5,535 nt of DNA from Zoogloeaceae bacterium. Lineage in GTDB: Bacteria; Pseudomonadota; Gammaproteobacteria; Burkholderiales; Rhodocyclaceae. A program made the position numbers and the translations under genes. Below the pieces are notes generated by a model. It did not search any database. It had not been told where the DNA came from and saw only the letters and a program-made list of their open reading frames with translations. Positions within the stretch are counted from its first letter, which is position 1, and each line of letters starts with the position of its first letter. The DNA lies in assembly GCA_031282665.1 (NCBI GenBank), contig JAITDH010000229.1, forward strand, positions 1 through 5,535, given 5' to 3'. This document shows, one piece after another, positions 5,215-5,535 of the stretch.

Positions 5215-5535
5215 TCAGGCGTTGGCGACCTGTTTTTTCTGGGTATAACCGGCCAGGAGGCCGAGGAGTTCTTCCTCGTTGTAGGGTTTGCCGAGATAGT
5301 GGTTGGCGCCGATTTCCATGGCCAGGTTGCGGTGCTTGTCGGCGGTGCGGGAGGTAATCATGATGACCGGCACATTGTCCAGGCGGGTGTCGGCGCGGAT
5401 GTTGCGGACGAGGTCGAAGCCGTCCATGCGCGGCATTTCGATGTCGGAGAGAATCACGTCGGGCACCGTTTCGATCAACTGTTCGAGCGCGTCCACCCCG
5501 TCCTTGGCCAGCACGACCTGGTAGCCTTCGCGGGC
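5215..5535 (-). CDS. C-terminal receiver domain of a ChpA/PilL-like hybrid chemotaxis kinase (5'-truncated by window edge)
   Basis: Only the last 106 residues are visible; the frame stays open to the window edge (first residues AREGYQVVLAKDG), so no start should be assigned here. It is a CheY-like receiver. The phospho-acceptor aspartate is visible residue 31, in ILSDIEMPRMDGF. The switch residue is Thr61 in VIMITSRT, and the conserved lysine is Lys83 in YLGKPYNEEEL. The preceding acidic pair that binds Mg2+ lies outside the window. 'MITSRTADKHRNLAMEIGANHYLGKPY' is the form I associate with the C-terminal receiver of ChpA/PilL, the large Hpt- and CheA-containing kinase of the type IV pilus (Pil-Chp) system. 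A stand-alone PilG/PilH-type regulator or another hybrid kinase remains possible. Ending at the receiver with only a short QKKQVANA tail, and having a terminator 21 bases later, marks it as the last gene of its operon. Confidence 0.85.
   Translation of the reverse strand, partial: AREGYQVVLAKDGVDALEQLIETVPDVILSDIEMPRMDGFDLVRNIRADTRLDNVPVIMITSRTADKHRNLAMEIGANHYLGKPYNEEELLGLLAGYTQKKQVANA

Overview
The window is a GC-rich proteobacterial chromosome segment with every recognisable gene on the minus strand. I favour a betaproteobacterium such as a Rhodocyclales relative. The grounds are a beta-class glutathione transferase close to E. coli GstA, a ChpA/PilL-type receiver domain, a bacterial membrane-anchored C13 peptidase and a REP-like palindrome. 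The lineage call is an inference.

In the direction of transcription (right to left), the window opens with the last 106 residues of a receiver domain (5215-5535). It most resembles the C-terminal receiver of the hybrid kinase ChpA/PilL, which works in type IV pilus chemosensory systems. The gene ends at a textbook intrinsic terminator (5161-5193). A compact control region follows, with a LacI-type palindrome and about 3.7 copies of a 14-bp direct repeat carrying TTGACA on the coding strand.

Next come four co-directional genes that look like one operon: gstA (4394-5020), a secreted cysteine-rich Sel1-repeat protein with an EAGQ tail (3317-4375), a small LapA-type membrane protein (2895-3242) and a five-helix membrane protein with a C13 (legumain-like) peptidase domain (1347-2876). 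Two of the three junctions have exactly 18 bases between stop and start. The third (74 bases) contains a tiny ORF whose stop overlaps the TTG start of the LapA gene.

After 179 bases holding a REP-like palindrome comes the oddest part. An 81-bp direct repeat carries the last 24 sense codons plus the stop of the downstream gene. The outer copy is joined directly to its own start codon and Shine-Dalgarno sequence, giving a 26-codon mini-gene. The full-length gene (4-1065) follows and encodes a secreted protein of unknown function with a DIDGDG acidic loop. Its GC content is clearly lower than that of its neighbours.

The likely shared theme is the cell envelope: a periplasmic scaffold, a LapA-type membrane protein and a membrane-tethered cysteine peptidase are produced together, behind a redox/detoxification enzyme. 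No mobile-element gene, RNA gene or CRISPR array is visible.
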